Source: Bacteroidales bacterium (lineage in GTDB: Bacteria > Bacteroidota > Bacteroidia > Bacteroidales > ML635J-15). Taken from it: a stretch of 6,663 nt of DNA. Position 1 is the first letter of the stretch; each line of letters begins with the position of its first letter. The stretch is taken from the NCBI GenBank assembly GCA_028701945.1, contig JAQVPT010000204.1, positions 1 through 6,663 of the forward strand, in the 5' to 3' direction. A model generated the notes under the pieces. That model was not told the DNA's origin. It worked only from the letters and a program-made list of their open reading frames with translations, and ran no database searches. Position numbers and translations under genes: made by a program. This document shows positions 1 through 6,365 of the stretch, in pieces.

Positions 1-486
1 ACCGAGCAATACGAATCAGTTTTGGTAAAAGTTACTAACGCTACTTGCGATACTACGAAAAATCAGTATGGCGAATGGTGGGTAAATGATGGATCAGGAC
101 CTCTGTTAGCGAAAGATAATGGTGCTTTTAGTTTTACACCTATTCTCAATACTGTTTATAATATCACTGGTGTTATGGCATATTCATACAGTAAATTCTC
201 TATTCAATACAGAAGAGAATCAGATATCACAATTGTAAACAACATCGAAAGTGAATTTGCAAATGCAGTAAGTATATATCCAAACCCTGCAAGCGAAACT
301 ATCAACATAGTTACCGACAACGCTCAAACAATCACAATAACTAATTTAGTTGGACAGATTGTTAAAGAAATCTCAGTTGCTAATGAAATTGAAACAATAG
401 ATGTAAGCAGTTTAAATGCTGGAGTTTATTTTGTTCAACTCGCTAAAGCCAACGAAACTGCTGTTGTTAAAATTATTGTTGAATAA
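1..486 (+). CDS. C-terminal part of a T9SS-secreted protein (OB-fold-like domain plus type A sorting domain), 5' truncated
   Basis: The frame is open to the first base of the window, so this is the last 161 residues of a longer protein; the TTG at 22 is not a convincing start. Residues about 4-80 (YESVLVKV, then GEWWVNDGSG, then an YNITGV strand) resemble the small OB-fold-like domain often found before the sorting signal in Bacteroidota extracellular nucleases and other secreted proteins. Residues about 84-161 form a type A T9SS sorting domain: SIYPNPAS at about 91-98, then NLVGQIVKE, LNAGVYFVQL and a final VVKIIVE strand. From family knowledge, this domain directs export across the outer membrane by the Por secretion system and is usually cleaved, leaving the cargo on the surface or released. 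The catalytic or binding part of the protein lies upstream of the window, so its activity cannot be stated. A strong terminator follows 62 bases after the stop. Confidence 0.9.
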   Translation, partial: TEQYESVLVKVTNATCDTTKNQYGEWWVNDGSGPLLAKDNGAFSFTPILNTVYNITGVMAYSYSKFSIQYRRESDITIVNNIESEFANAVSIYPNPASETINIVTDNAQTITITNLVGQIVKEISVANEIETIDVSSLNAGVYFVQLAKANETAVVKIIVE

Positions 487-503
487 TAAAACATAAAAAT
501 TAG

Positions 504-527
504 AAACTTTAAAAAAATATAAAGTTT
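504..527 (+). other. weak A/T-only hairpin in the 3' UTR of the T9SS gene
   Basis: AAACTTT (504-510) can pair with AAAGTTT (521-527) around a 10-base A-rich loop. The stem has a single G-C pair and no T run follows, so it is unlikely to terminate transcription alone. It may protect the mRNA end or be chance in AT-rich DNA. Confidence 0.2.
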
Positions 528-548
528 TATCTAACTTAACATTATATC

Positions 549-580
549 AAACCTGTGAGTACAAGCTCACAGGTTTTTTT
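549..580 (+). terminator. intrinsic (Rho-independent) terminator of the T9SS gene
   Basis: CCTGTGAG (552-559) pairs perfectly with CTCACAGG (566-573) around the six-base loop TACAAG. Three outer A-T pairs (549-551 with 574-576) extend the stem to 11 bp. A run of seven T follows directly (574-580). This is a textbook intrinsic terminator. It separates the T9SS gene from the glycosyltransferase gene, which therefore needs its own promoter. Confidence 0.93.
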
Positions 581-646
581 ATGCACAAATTCCACATATT
601 TTGCTTTTCGCAACTAATTTATTTTCCGCTTGTCTATATATTTTTA

Positions 647-654
647 TAAATTTG
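647..654 (+). promoter_or_regulatory. Bacteroidota-type -7 promoter box for the glycosyltransferase gene
   Basis: TAAATTTG at 647-654 matches the Bacteroidota -7 consensus TAnnTTTG exactly. It sits 33 bases before the ATG at 688 and downstream of the terminator, which would give a leader of roughly 25-30 bases. The -33 element is not convincing: the nearest TTG (630-632) is 14 bases upstream, shorter than the usual spacing of about 17-23. The box is seen; its use is inferred. Confidence 0.5.
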
Positions 655-687
655 CACGAACCTTATAGCAGAATTATTTTTAGATAA

Positions 688-2622
688 ATGTCAAGAATAG
701 TTAGAAAATATTTTCATCTCTCGAACGAAATAACACTTATATTAATATTAGTTGTTGCTACTGCTCTACGCTTTTATAATTTTACTGAAATTCCTTTTAC
801 TCATGACGAATTTAGTGCTCTATTTCGTACTTATTTTAGCGATTTTGGCGATTTAATCGCATATGGTGTTAAAGTTGACGGACATCCAGCAGGAGTGCAG
901 GTTTTTCTTTACTACTGGACAAAATGTTTTGGCGAAGCAGAATGGGTTGTAAAACTCCCATTCATGATATCAGGGATATTAGCGGTTTTTATGATTTATA
1001 AAATTGGTAAACTCTGGTACAACGAAACAGTAGGATTAATTTCGGCTGCTTTTTTAGCAAGTTTACAATATTCTGTTATGTATAGTCAAATTGCCAGACC
1101 CTATGGAAGTGGAATTTTTCTAATATTAGCAATGGTTTGGTTTTGGTCTCTAATCGTAAAAAACGAAGGAAACCTCATCCGAAATCTTATACTTTATGTA
1201 ATATTTGCATCACTATCTACATACAACCACTATTTTAGTTTTCTATTCGCAGTGATTGTAGCAATTACAGGCTTTTTTGTAATTGAAAAGAAACTTTTAC
1301 TCAAATATTTAATTGCAAATATCTGCATAGCCGTCTTATACATTCCTCACATAAATATTTTCATTGCACACCTGAGAATGGGAGGCGTTGAAGGCTGGCT
1401 GAGTAAACCCGATTCAAGTTTCTTCGGTAATTATTTGGCGTATATTTTTCATTTCTCATACTTTTCCTTAGGATTAATAATAGCCTTAATTGTTTTAGGA
1501 ATAGCTTTATATGAGAAAAAAACATTTAGTTTCAAAAAACTCATAATATTTTTAACTTGGTTTTTATTACCAATGCTTATTGGATATTTCTATTCCGTTT
1601 ATGGTAATGCTGTTCTGCAATATTCAGTTTTAATTTTCAGTTTTCCGTTTTTGTTCTTTATATTTTTTGGACATCTAAAAAACATGAATAAATATACCAA
1701 TTTGATAATCGTTTTTTGCATTCTATCGGTTAATATCATCACACTAATTTACGGAAGAAATCATTATGAAATATTTTACGAATCATCCTATAAGAAAATA
1801 ATAACCGATTATGTCGAATTCAAAGATTTACATCCAGATAGTCCTGGCATAATTGAATCAAACCAAAAAATCACAAACTATTATCTTAAACATTTAAATA
1901 TAGACAAGGATTTTATATTCATTGATAAAGAATCATCAAGATCTGAGCTTGTTAAATTAATATCAGGTTTAACAAAAAACAACGATTACCTGTATCTTGG
2001 TTGTACCTCACATATCGATCCAATAACAGTTCCATTAATAATGGATAGCTTTTCAAAAATTGAGATGAAGAACAATTATTTTGCAGGAACAACATATCTT
2101 TTCAGCAAAAATGGGAATATGCAACTAGATATTATTACTGAAATAGATTTTTCAGATATCAAGGCTCCAAATTGGGACGGCATTGATGCTAATCACATTA
2201 TCACAGACAATCAAAATAATAGTTTATATTCAATCAAAGATTATATGGAGTGGTCTCCCTCCTACTCCATTAATTTTGATGAGCTAAATATTTCAAAGTA
2301 TGACTTTATTGATATTTCATTAAAAGCAGTCTCAGAAGAAAGTTTTAACGATGTTTTTCTAATAGCGTCGTTTGACTCAAATGAAAAAAACATATACTAT
2401 ACCGCATCCGACTTTGCTGATTTTAAAGCAACTAAAACCGAAAATAATCACACAAATATCCATTTAAGTCTCAAACTATCAGATATAAATCTTAATTATG
2501 ACAACATAATAATTAAAATATATGTATGGAACAAAGGTAAAAAATATTTTCAGATAGATGATTTCAAAATAGCAATTAGAGCTGGCAATCCAATTGTATA
2601 TTCCTTAACAAATAGCATTTAG
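688..2622 (+). CDS. GT-C fold membrane glycosyltransferase, GT39/ArnT-like family
   Basis: This 644-residue protein is predicted to transfer a sugar from a polyprenyl-phosphate-sugar donor to an acceptor on the periplasmic face of the inner membrane. Residues 15-30 form the first membrane helix. The next loop carries HDE at 39-41, where GT39/GT83 enzymes place their catalytic acidic residue, and DGHPAG at 64-69, equivalent to the HPPL-type motif. QIARPYG at 134-140 fits the conserved (Q)xARxY motif after the third helix. Roughly ten or eleven hydrophobic helices run to about residue 352. The remaining 290 residues are polar and look periplasmic: first an alpha/beta-like part (about 360-470), then a beta-rich part (about 475-635) ending in IKIYVWNKG and FQIDDFKI, which resembles a jelly-roll or carbohydrate-binding-like domain. 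The ATG at 688 is chosen because a basic N-terminus leads straight into helix 1. Donor and acceptor cannot be told from sequence. Its neighbours are transcriptionally separate: a terminator lies upstream and a convergent gene downstream. Confidence 0.85.
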   Translation: MSRIVRKYFHLSNEITLILILVVATALRFYNFTEIPFTHDEFSALFRTYFSDFGDLIAYGVKVDGHPAGVQVFLYYWTKCFGEAEWVVKLPFMISGILAVFMIYKIGKLWYNETVGLISAAFLASLQYSVMYSQIARPYGSGIFLILAMVWFWSLIVKNEGNLIRNLILYVIFASLSTYNHYFSFLFAVIVAITGFFVIEKKLLLKYLIANICIAVLYIPHINIFIAHLRMGGVEGWLSKPDSSFFGNYLAYIFHFSYFSLGLIIALIVLGIALYEKKTFSFKKLIIFLTWFLLPMLIGYFYSVYGNAVLQYSVLIFSFPFLFFIFFGHLKNMNKYTNLIIVFCILSVNIITLIYGRNHYEIFYESSYKKIITDYVEFKDLHPDSPGIIESNQKITNYYLKHLNIDKDFIFIDKESSRSELVKLISGLTKNNDYLYLGCTSHIDPITVPLIMDSFSKIEMKNNYFAGTTYLFSKNGNMQLDIITEIDFSDIKAPNWDGIDANHIITDNQNNSLYSIKDYMEWSPSYSINFDELNISKYDFIDISLKAVSEESFNDVFLIASFDSNEKNIYYTASDFADFKATKTENNHTNIHLSLKLSDINLNYDNIIIKIYVWNKGKKYFQIDDFKIAIRAGNPIVYSLTNSI

Positions 2623-2665
2623 CATCTCTTTTAACAAGATTACAATCATATCTACAAAAAACACA

Positions 2666-3757
2666 TTACACGTCTTGACTTTTCACACGGCTAAACCGCA
2701 AAGCTTTAAGCATCCAAAGAGGAAGCGATTTTTCAGGATCTCGTTTAAGGAGATTCAAATTTAATCCTAATGCTTTTAACAATGGAATTTTATGAGTTTC
2801 CACAAATTCTATCAATGTCCCATCTGGATCCTCGATATATGTAAAACGTCCTGCGGCATCACCCATATCAAATGAGCTTGCAGTGTCATCTTTAATTGCA
2901 CTATCAACAGTAAATGGATGTCCACAACTCTCGCAATGCGAACGCAAAGCATCCATATTTCTAACGTCGAAACAAATCTGAATAAAACCAGGATCACCCC
3001 AAAAGCGTCCTTCATAAATTTTACGTGGTTCCCTTTCCAAAGCTTGAACCAACTCAATATAGGATTTCCCAAACAGCTTACTAAAGCTACCTTTTCGAGG
3101 TTCGGAATGCGTAAGCAAAACTATTCTAAACTTTTGATTGCCTGAGTTTAAAGCCTTGAAGTCATCAAAAACTCCTGTTTTATCGGCAATGACCTCATCA
3201 TATCCAAGAATATCTCTGTAAACTGTCAATGATTTTTCGATATCACTTACTCCGATAATAGCACCAACAGGTCCACCAGTAGAACGTTTTTCGTCGCGCA
3301 AAACATATTTATCATGAACGATTTGGAAAACATTTCCAAAAGGATCCTTAATAAAGAATGTATGGCACTTATCAATTGATTTATTTAATTCGCCCAGGAT
3401 AGTGATATTTGGATTCACCTTAAAAAGTTCATAAGTGAGATTAACATTTCTACTCTTTATTTTTGTAGCAAATATTCCATAATCCCCCAAGTGAATATCA
3501 AAATCTATTTTTTTAGGCTTTCGGTCTGAATATTGCCAAACCTCAAATCCTCCTCCACCCTGCATATTTATAGCAATGCAAGCATGGCGTTTTTGTGCTT
3601 TATTACCAGTATAAGGTAACATTCGCTCGGCAACAGTATCATCTTCGAGTATTCTTACATCCATATTAAAAACATCGATGTAATATTTCCACGCCTCCGA
3701 GAAATCTTCTACTCCTATTCCGACTTGTTGTATTCCACTAATTACAAAATTTTTCAT
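2666..3757 (-). CDS. two-domain VOC (glyoxalase/bleomycin-resistance/dioxygenase fold) protein
   Basis: This 363-residue protein holds two VOC modules in tandem. The first covers about residues 8-148: IQQVGIGVEDF, FEVWQY around E72, CHTFFIKDPFGNVFQIV at 131-147. The second covers about 163-310: VGAIIGVSDIEKSLTVYRDILGY, IELVQ, GFIQICFDV, then YIEDPDGTLIEFVE. Possible metal ligands by position are Q10 or Q11, E72, H132 and Q145 in module one, and the Glu of IELVQ, the Gln of FIQICFDV and the Glu of LIEFVE in module two. Module two has no polar residue at its first ligand position (VGAII), so the active site may be asymmetric. VOC enzymes include glyoxalase I, ring-cleaving dioxygenases and epimerases; the substrate here is unknown. 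About 42 basic residues follow module two (DPEKSLPLWMLKALRF). The gene starts one base after the SDR stop and is almost certainly co-transcribed with it. It converges on the glycosyltransferase gene across 43 bases with no visible terminator. Confidence 0.85.
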   Translation of the reverse strand: MKNFVISGIQQVGIGVEDFSEAWKYYIDVFNMDVRILEDDTVAERMLPYTGNKAQKRHACIAINMQGGGGFEVWQYSDRKPKKIDFDIHLGDYGIFATKIKSRNVNLTYELFKVNPNITILGELNKSIDKCHTFFIKDPFGNVFQIVHDKYVLRDEKRSTGGPVGAIIGVSDIEKSLTVYRDILGYDEVIADKTGVFDDFKALNSGNQKFRIVLLTHSEPRKGSFSKLFGKSYIELVQALEREPRKIYEGRFWGDPGFIQICFDVRNMDALRSHCESCGHPFTVDSAIKDDTASSFDMGDAAGRFTYIEDPDGTLIEFVETHKIPLLKALGLNLNLLKRDPEKSLPLWMLKALRFSRVKSQDV

Positions 3758-3758
3758 T

Positions 3759-4556
3759 TTACGTTGGTTTTATCTTTCTTACTAATTTTCTTGACAATCT
3801 TGGGCAAAATCTTTTAATATAAATCATTAAAAGTTCTTTACTACCAACTAGCACTTCAGGTTTTTGTTTTATTATTGCTTTAACAATTTTTTTTGCTGCA
3901 TATTCAGTCGTTACACCTCCAGCTTGCCCTGCGTCAATCTTCGAATGCTGTTTTCCATCTTTTTCTAAAGCATAAAAAGAGATATTTGTTTGCACTCTTC
4001 CCGGGCAGACAATAACTACTCGAATATTTTGATCATAATATTCGGCATGTAGTGTTTCAAAAAAACCATAAAGTGCATGTTTTGAAGAGCAATATGCTGA
4101 CCTTAACGGAAACCCAAAACGCCCAGATATACTAGTTGTTACGGCAATAGTCGCTCCACCTTGTTCAATCATTTTAGGCAATAACAGCTTTGTGATTTTT
4201 ACCGGAGCAAAGAAATTAACATCCATTATTTTTTGGTCAACTTTAAAAAGTGTTTCTCCAGCTTTTGCCCGTTGACTTATTCCTGCATTATTATAAAGAA
4301 TATCCACTCGTCCATAAAACGAAAGAGCATTCTCTACAAGTTTATCAATACCCTCAATATCAGAAAGATCGTAAGGCAGAATTTCACAATTTCCACCAAG
4401 TTCGATACACTTCGATTTAACAACCAGCAGTTTATCTTCTTCTAAGGCTGTTAGGATTAAACGTGCTCCTTTTTTAGCAAACAAATAAGCACATGCCTCC
4501 CCAATACCAGAAGATGCACCAGTTATCCAAATTACCTTATTTGTAATCTTTTGCAT
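3759..4556 (-). CDS. short-chain dehydrogenase/reductase (classical SDR)
   Basis: This 265-residue protein is a complete classical SDR, expected to be a cytoplasmic NAD(P)-dependent oxidoreductase of a hydroxyl/keto group. Visible are the nucleotide-binding TGASSGIG at 12-19, YDLSD at 62-66, NNAG at 89-92, the catalytic Asn in VNFF (N114), the catalytic Ser (S142, TTSISG), YCSSK with Y155 and K159, and the CPGRVQTN segment after the active site. The last 25 residues (ELLMIYIKRFCPRL onward) are hydrophobic and basic, as in DHRS7-like SDRs that associate with membranes, so a peripheral membrane location is possible. Length is normal for the family. The ATG at 4556 lies immediately before the Rossmann strand and is the natural start. 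The gene is first in a two-gene unit: its TAA is one base from the ATG of the VOC gene. I could not find a convincing TAnnTTTG box upstream. The substrate is unknown. Confidence 0.9.
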   Translation of the reverse strand: MQKITNKVIWITGASSGIGEACAYLFAKKGARLILTALEEDKLLVVKSKCIELGGNCEILPYDLSDIEGIDKLVENALSFYGRVDILYNNAGISQRAKAGETLFKVDQKIMDVNFFAPVKITKLLLPKMIEQGGATIAVTTSISGRFGFPLRSAYCSSKHALYGFFETLHAEYYDQNIRVVIVCPGRVQTNISFYALEKDGKQHSKIDAGQAGGVTTEYAAKKIVKAIIKQKPEVLVGSKELLMIYIKRFCPRLSRKLVRKIKPT

Positions 4557-4766
4557 AATTATTATTTTTATAAATTTGAAACATTGACTTTATCCATAAA
4601 AACCAATGTCCTAAACACCTCTTCTATATATTTCTTTTTTAGTTTTATTCTAATCAATCCATTATTACTAAAGGACAGATTTAATGTTTATTTTATTTTT
4701 ACTCTGTTTTTTTATTTCATTTTTATTCTCCACACTACTTTCTATTTATTATTCACCCTGACCTTT
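4557..4766. other. AT-rich intergenic leader between the SDR gene and the IS remnant
   Basis: These 210 bases are very T-rich on the plus strand. They should contain the promoter and leader of the SDR-VOC unit on the minus strand. The nearest thing to a -7 box on the minus strand is TAAATCTG (complement of roughly 4678-4685), one mismatch from consensus, with no matching -33 element. I see no RNA gene. A plus-strand open frame through here is low-complexity and not credible as a gene. Confidence 0.4.
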
Positions 4767-4796
4767 AGAGACTGTGTGCAAACAAAAACCAAATAT
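4767..4796 (+). repeat. left terminal inverted repeat (IRL) of the IS remnant
   Basis: The outer 12 bases read AGAGACTGTGTG, followed by CAAACAAAAACCAAATAT. Compared with the reverse complement of 5613-5642, 28 of 30 positions are identical; the differences are C/A at position 13 and C/T at position 23. Identity stops at the outer edge (4766 against 5643), which fixes the element boundary. Confidence 0.9.
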
Positions 4797-4958
4797 ATGG
4801 AAACATTCTTTAACATACGCTAAGAAACATCTAAAATTATTAACAAAATTGTTTGTAAAAAAGCAAAAAACAAGTAAGAAATCATTTGGCAGTGTGAGTA
4901 TAAAAAGCTAACTTAGAAACAGTTAACATATAGGCAGGACATTTTTAACCGTAAAATT

Positions 4959-5527
4959 ATGCACGATATTCAAGGAACAAATAGAGCCGAAATTAAACTT
5001 TTCCCTGAAGTCGAAAACTGGGTAACTACAAATAATCCTGTTTGTTTAATTGATTTGATAGTTTAAAAAATATTACTGTCAAATCCTGACGAATTTATTT
5101 AGAAAGGAGAGTCAGATACAGGATAAAAATCTTATTCACTTGCAATGATATTGAAATTATTTTTATTGGAAATTTAAACAGGATTGCAAGTAATCGCCGT
5201 TTGGAAACTGAAACCTAATAGGAATCTTGAGCTTATGTGGTTGCTAGGTAGCCTTGATCCTGATCATTGGACAATAAATGAATACCGAAAAAACAACAAA
5301 GAACAAATACGGTTTGTAAGCATTGAATTTAGAAGATTTTTAAAAGCCGAAAGCTATATTGACGGAAAAGAAGTTGCGATAGATGGCAGTAAATTTAAGG
5401 CTTATGCAGCAAAGGATATGCTCTCATAAAAAATATTAAAAAGAGCTTAGAAAAAACAAATGAAAAATTAGACGAGTACCTAGAAGAATTTAAAACAGCG
5501 GAAAAGCATTGCTGGGAAAGGTCATAA
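4959..5527 (+). pseudogene. IS1182-type transposase pseudogene (N-terminal third, three stops and three frameshifts)
   Basis: Joining three frames gives a continuous IS1182-like transposase N-terminus. It begins at ATG 4959 (MHDIQGTNR, LFPEVENWV, NPVCLIDLIV) and continues in the same frame through a TAA at 5064, a TAG at 5100 and a TAA at 5124 (LLSNPDEFI, KGESDTG, KSYSLAMILKLFL). A one-base loss near 5166-5175 moves it to the frame reading NRIASNRRLETET. A one-base gain near 5213-5216 moves it to NRNLELMWLLGSLDPDHW, then FRRFLKAESYIDGKEVAIDGS. A one-base loss near 5427 leads to KNIKKSLEKTNEKLDEYL, which stops at 5525-5527. The VAIDGSKFKAY segment probably carries the first Asp of the DDE triad; the later catalytic residues are missing. 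An 81-residue open stretch (5184-5429) is only one fragment of this gene and should not be annotated as a separate protein. Confidence 0.88.
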
Positions 5528-5612
5528 TTCTTTCTTTCTATTCATAAATAAAAAAAAGAAATCAGATATGCGATTCTGAAATTTTAATAACGAAAAGAAA
5601 AACAATGCAACT

Positions 5613-5642
5613 ATATTTGATTTTTGTTTTCACACAGTCTCT
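5613..5642 (-). repeat. right terminal inverted repeat (IRR) of the IS remnant
   Basis: Read on the minus strand from 5642 it begins AGAGACTGTGTG, then AAAACAAAAATCAAATAT, matching the left repeat at 28 of 30 positions. The 85 bases between the transposase remnant and this repeat (5528-5612) are AT-rich and show no recognisable coding remains. Confidence 0.9.
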
Positions 5643-5683
5643 TCAGTTCGGGGTGGATTAATAATAATTAGTGGGCTTTAGCA

Positions 5684-5693
5684 CTGACCTTTA
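5684..5693 (+). repeat. second copy of a 10-bp direct repeat flanking the IS (first copy 4758-4767)
   Basis: CTGACCTTTA occurs at 4758-4767, abutting the left IS end, and again here, 41 bases outside the right end. IS1182-type elements can make target duplications of variable length, but the sequence between the right IS end and this copy has no counterpart on the left. It may be a decayed duplication or chance. Confidence 0.3.
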
Positions 5694-5759
5694 TGTTTAT
5701 ACGACTTTAAAAACTTGTCGCATTCTTTTGTAAAACTTCCAACTTATAAGTCGCTAAAA

Positions 5760-6359
5760 TTAATCTTCTAAAATTTCCTTTATTGCTGGATACGTATCTT
5801 TTAAATAAGTACTTAATTGTGATTGATTTACCATTATAACTTCGGTGATATTTTCTTCTATTTGCGGATTTAACTCGTAATCTCCTGTAAAGTCCATGTT
5901 AAACCACAATGTCTCTTTTAAGGCAAAACTGTTTTTATAGGGATAAATATGATATGTTTTTGCAAATAAATCATGCAGAATTATATCCGCAGATTTTATT
6001 CCGCATTCTTCGCAAACTTCCCTAACAGCAGCCGATTTAGAAGATTCTCCGACTTCTAACTTTCCTTTTGGAAGATCAATAAAACCTAAACGTTTGATTA
6101 GCAAAAGCTCAGACTTTAAATTGCGAACGATTCCACCAGCAGCTTGTATAAAGATAAAATGGTCAGCAAAAAATTGTTTATAAGCATCACTAGTTATTCC
6201 ATAAATATTTATTGATGATAGAATGTTAGTATTTAAAAAAATATTTAGTGCGTTTTGTAGGGTTTCTTTATCCGAAAACATTATTTTTGTTGTGAACTTG
6301 TCATCAGAAATTTTTTCTGATAATAAAATAATCTTTTTATTGTAAAATATCTTAATCAT
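5760..6359 (-). CDS. NUDIX hydrolase
   Basis: With the start at 6359 (MIKIFYNKK) the protein has 199 residues. The complete Nudix box runs from about residue 99 to 121, GKLEVGE, seven residues, REVCEECGI, and matches G-x5-E-x7-REU-x-EE-x-G-U at every fixed position. It is preceded by AAGGIVRN (73-80) and LPKG, as usual for the fold. About 70 residues precede the Nudix domain and form a separate small alpha/beta-like segment, making the protein longer than a minimal 130-150 residue enzyme. From family knowledge it hydrolyses a nucleoside diphosphate linked to another group, using Mg2+ held by the REUxEE glutamates; the substrate is unknown. An upstream ATG at 6386 is possible but would run 21 bases into pyrE and add a poorly fitting MFCNLFHSI leader. 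The gene is divergent from pyrE with 6 bases between the two ATGs, so a link to nucleotide metabolism is plausible but unproven. Confidence 0.88.
   Translation of the reverse strand: MIKIFYNKKIILLSEKISDDKFTTKIMFSDKETLQNALNIFLNTNILSSINIYGITSDAYKQFFADHFIFIQAAGGIVRNLKSELLLIKRLGFIDLPKGKLEVGESSKSAAVREVCEECGIKSADIILHDLFAKTYHIYPYKNSFALKETLWFNMDFTGDYELNPQIEENITEVIMVNQSQLSTYLKDTYPAIKEILED
6303..6321. promoter_or_regulatory. perfect 8-bp-arm inverted repeat upstream of pyrE, possible operator
   Basis: ATCAGAAA (6303-6310), three T, then TTTCTGAT (6314-6321). It lies inside the start of the NUDIX coding region and 44 bases ahead of the pyrE ATG, where a pyrE promoter would have to be. A repeat this size is expected about once by chance in a window of this length and composition, so a regulatory role is only a possibility. 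Confidence 0.2.
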
Positions 6360-6365
6360 AATTGA

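Larger units (their letters stand above)
4767..5642 (+). mobile_element. decayed, internally deleted IS1182-type insertion sequence
   Basis: The 876-bp element is bounded by 30-bp imperfect terminal inverted repeats (4767-4796 and 5613-5642) and contains a broken transposase whose sequence is typical of the IS1182 group. Intact members are usually about 1.5-1.9 kb, so roughly half, including the C-terminal part of the transposase, is gone. It cannot encode a working transposase. With both ends still well matched it might once have been mobilised in trans by an intact relative, but that is inference. It lies between the SDR gene and the NUDIX gene and does not interrupt a recognisable frame. 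Confidence 0.85.

Noticed and set aside
22..24. TTG as a start codon for the first gene
   Set aside because: The frame stays open upstream and the preceding residues (YESV) belong to the same domain, so the gene begins outside the window.
2623..2665. Bidirectional terminator between the convergent glycosyltransferase and VOC genes
   Set aside because: No inverted repeat of useful length is present in these 43 bases.
2812..3145. Overlapping open frames on both strands inside the VOC gene
   Set aside because: The VOC reading frame is full length with clear domain motifs; the others are shadow frames without recognisable sequence.
4233..4445. Plus-strand open frame of 70 codons antisense to the SDR gene
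   Set aside because: It lies wholly within the well-supported SDR coding region and shows no motif.
4551..4823. Plus-strand open frame of 90 codons, Phe/Leu/Ile-rich, resembling a small membrane protein
   Set aside because: It overlaps the SDR start antisense, is made of low-complexity T-rich DNA and runs across the IS left end into the element. No motif or start context supports it.
5184..5429. Open frame of 81 codons that could be called a small hypothetical protein
   Set aside because: Its sequence is the middle of an IS1182-type transposase, with matching pieces in other frames on both sides.
5702..5753. Possible NUDIX terminator: CGACTT (5702-5707) pairing with AAGTCG (5748-5753)
   Set aside because: Only six base pairs with a 40-base loop and no clean T run on the minus strand; no better than chance.
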